Program-made: the position numbers and the translations under genes | Shown: positions 62,838-64,000 of the stretch, piece by piece | Numbering within the stretch: the first letter of the stretch is position 1 | How the letters are laid out: each line of letters begins with the position of its first letter | The notes under the pieces: generated by a model | Databases searched by the model: none | Told to the model about the DNA's origin: nothing | What the model saw: only the letters and a program-made list of their open reading frames with translations | Source of the DNA: Citrobacter werkmanii NBRC 105721 | GTDB taxonomy: Bacteria; Pseudomonadota; Gammaproteobacteria; Enterobacterales; Enterobacteriaceae | Length of the DNA: 64,000 nt | Reading direction: 5' to 3' | NCBI GenBank assembly: GCA_000759755.1 | Contig: BBMW01000017.1 | Span: 1 to 64,000, forward strand

Positions 62838-63322
62838 CGTTCACCCGCATTAAAATCCATTATTTCACCTGCCCAATTTTGCGGGAACAAACCACGCCTC
62901 ACATCGCGATGAAATGTTGAAAAAGGCCATGTCTGTACCTGTTTTACCCACCCGTGCTTCACTGGGTTAATGTAAATATAATCAACATGCTGGCGATAAT
63001 CGTGCTCATCGCGGAGAGTGTGTTCCCAAAAGCGAGGTTGCCAAATATGTCGGGCAGACAATGATCGGGTGAAATGCTTCTTAATTTCCCGCCAGCGGGA
63101 TGAAAAATCAGCGTCATTTTCAGGCAACGTCCAGATGCAATGCATATGCTCAGGCAATACGACCCAGGCATTGATCCGAAATGGTCTGGCCGTTTTGACC
63201 GCAGCGATTGCACACCGAAGCGCGTGAATGTTGGCTGTCAGAAGCTGGCTTCGACGGTCCTGCAGATTCACCGTAAAAAACCAGGTTCCTCCGTTGATGT
63301 AATTTCGTCGATAGTTGGACAT
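62831..63322 (-). CDS. rayT: RayT, REP-associated tyrosine transposase
   Basis: 163-residue IS200/IS605-like Y1 transposase of the RAYT family. The HUH-type motif is PEHMHCIWTLPE (HMH), and the catalytic tyrosine is in HVDYIYINPVKHGW. The N-terminal MSNYRRNYINGGTWFFTVNLQDRR is the family opening. RAYTs bind and cleave REP sequences and are thought to have spread them. The start at 63322 follows AAGGGGGAA; an ATG at 63373 would add unrelated residues. REP pairs flank both ends, and the 3' end lies in the left BIME. Confidence 0.93.
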   Translation of the reverse strand: MSNYRRNYINGGTWFFTVNLQDRRSQLLTANIHALRCAIAAVKTARPFRINAWVVLPEHMHCIWTLPENDADFSSRWREIKKHFTRSLSARHIWQPRFWEHTLRDEHDYRQHVDYIYINPVKHGWVKQVQTWPFSTFHRDVRRGLFPQNWAGEIMDFNAGERA

Positions 63323-63423
63323 GTTTCCCCCTTTTCTCAACCGTATGGAGAAAAGAGGGAATCGACAAGACAAGCAGATCAGTTCAGGAAAGCGGCTCGC
63401 AAATTACATGATGGATAATTTTT

Positions 63424-63501
63424 TGTAGGCCTGATAAGCGCAGCGCCATCAGGCACATCTTTCGCCGGATGCGGCGCGAACGCCTTATCCGGCCTACATC
63501 G
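63424..63501. repeat. BIME right of rayT
   Basis: GTAGGCCTGATAAGCGC...GCCATCAGGC followed by GCCGGATGCGGCGCGAACGCC...TTATCCGGCCTACATCGTGC. The second unit repeats about 40 bp of the left BIME nearly exactly. Confidence 0.9.
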
Positions 63502-63510
63502 TGCTACCGT

Positions 63511-64000
63511 TTATTGGTTCTCGATCAACAGCGCTTCCAGCAAATCCAGATCGTGCAATAGCTTTTGCAGCGTTTCATTGCTGATTTCACGCGTGGCGCG
63601 CAGATGATAAAGCTCGGCGCGTTCTGAACGCAGCGCCGCCAGACGGAACCGTCGCTCCAGGTTCTCTTCCTGCATTGAGCTTTCTACATCGTTGCGCCCA
63701 TCGGCGCGACGACGCAGGTTACCAATGACACGGGAACTCACCTCGGTCAGCAGCTGATTATCAATGTTCTCTTCGCTATCCGCAGCCAGACGCTCCTCCA
63801 TTTTCTGGATCGCGACAATCGCTACTTCCGCCGTGGCAGCGCGGGCAATGCGCTCCTCTTTTTGCTGTTGCGAATGGTCCGCTACTTCCAGATGTTGCAG
63901 CAGAATCGGCAGCATCACCACGCCGACAAACAGCGAGAACAGAATCACGCCCGCGGCGAGGAAGATCAGTTCATAACGCGCCGGGAAGCCGCTACCATCC
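63511..64000 (-). CDS. yjcE: YjcE, CPA1-family Na+/H+ antiporter (3' part)
   Basis: The last 162 codons of a cation:proton antiporter, cut by the right edge. E. coli YjcE has 549 residues. The visible part has the end of the final membrane span (RYELIFLAAGVILFSLFVGVVMLPILLQ) and the long charged cytoplasmic tail RRADGRNDVESSMQEENLERRFRLAALRSERAELYHL. The sequence is almost identical to E. coli. The frame is open to base 64000 with no stop, so it is a window truncation rather than a broken gene. Confidence 0.93.
   Translation of the reverse strand, partial: DGSGFPARYELIFLAAGVILFSLFVGVVMLPILLQHLEVADHSQQQKEERIARAATAEVAIVAIQKMEERLAADSEENIDNQLLTEVSSRVIGNLRRRADGRNDVESSMQEENLERRFRLAALRSERAELYHLRATREISNETLQKLLHDLDLLEALLIENQ

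Noticed and set aside
62757-63507. Repeats around 62.8-63.5 kb as a CRISPR array
   Set aside because: Units are palindromic REP sequences in alternating orientation, too few and irregularly spaced, with no cas genes.

Overview
The window is a contiguous piece of an enterobacterial chromosome. Gene content, order and protein sequence closely follow the Escherichia coli dcuS-to-yjcE segment (about 93 min), but with accessory differences. A complete C-P lyase operon, no melRAB between adiA and yjdF, a KdgT-like permease beside proP, a CidA/CidB pair beside actP, and a sugar locus in place of E. coli als-mdtNOP together suggest Citrobacter or a close relative. This assignment is inferred from recalled gene order, not from a database search. 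REP/BIME repeats of the E. coli type occur throughout, and there is one ERIC element. I saw no tRNA, rRNA, prophage, classical IS element or CRISPR array.

Layout. (1) 245-7176: the DcuS/DcuR C4-dicarboxylate sensor system, then dcuB-fumB for anaerobic fumarate respiration, then yjdF. (2) 7458-12267: the arginine-dependent acid-resistance module adiA, adiY, adiC. (3) 12321-15921: the lipid A modification operon eptA-basR-basS, followed by the 29-codon antisense-oriented gene pmrR. Identical 17-bp BasR (PmrA) boxes precede eptA and pmrR. (4) 16014-22492: osmolyte transporter proP, a 2-keto-3-deoxygluconate-type permease, and the yjcZ-crfC pair. (5) 23031-34867: yjdM (phnA), yjdN (phnB) and the whole phosphonate operon phnCDEFGHIJKLMNOP with an intact phnE, then yjdP.

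(6) 35270-44589: the most distinctive accessory block. A rightward operon encodes an RbsABC-type sugar importer (ATPase, permease, binding protein), a D-lyxose isomerase whose four cupin metal ligands are all present, a class II aldolase and a PfkB sugar kinase. It is bracketed by a hybrid histidine kinase and an OmpR-type response regulator, both pointing left. The order suggests import, isomerisation to a ketose, phosphorylation and aldol cleavage, under control of the split two-component system. The true substrate is not known from sequence.

(7) 44809-49185: fdhF, which reads an in-frame UGA as selenocysteine and has a sigma-54 promoter, then yjcO and gltP. (8) 49530-56037: the nrfABCDEFG nitrite-reductase operon on the minus strand, where nrfE and nrfF are joined in one reading frame by translated REP sequence. 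(9) 56471-60626: acs-yjcH-actP for acetate scavenging, with an ERIC element between acs and yjcH. (10) 60672-64000: a CidB/CidA-like pair with a divergent LysR regulator, a RayT REP-associated transposase flanked by BIMEs, and the 3' part of yjcE running off the right edge.

Much of the window concerns anaerobic or acid-stress physiology (fumarate, nitrite and formate metabolism, arginine decarboxylation, polymyxin resistance), alongside scavenging of phosphonate, acetate and an unusual sugar.
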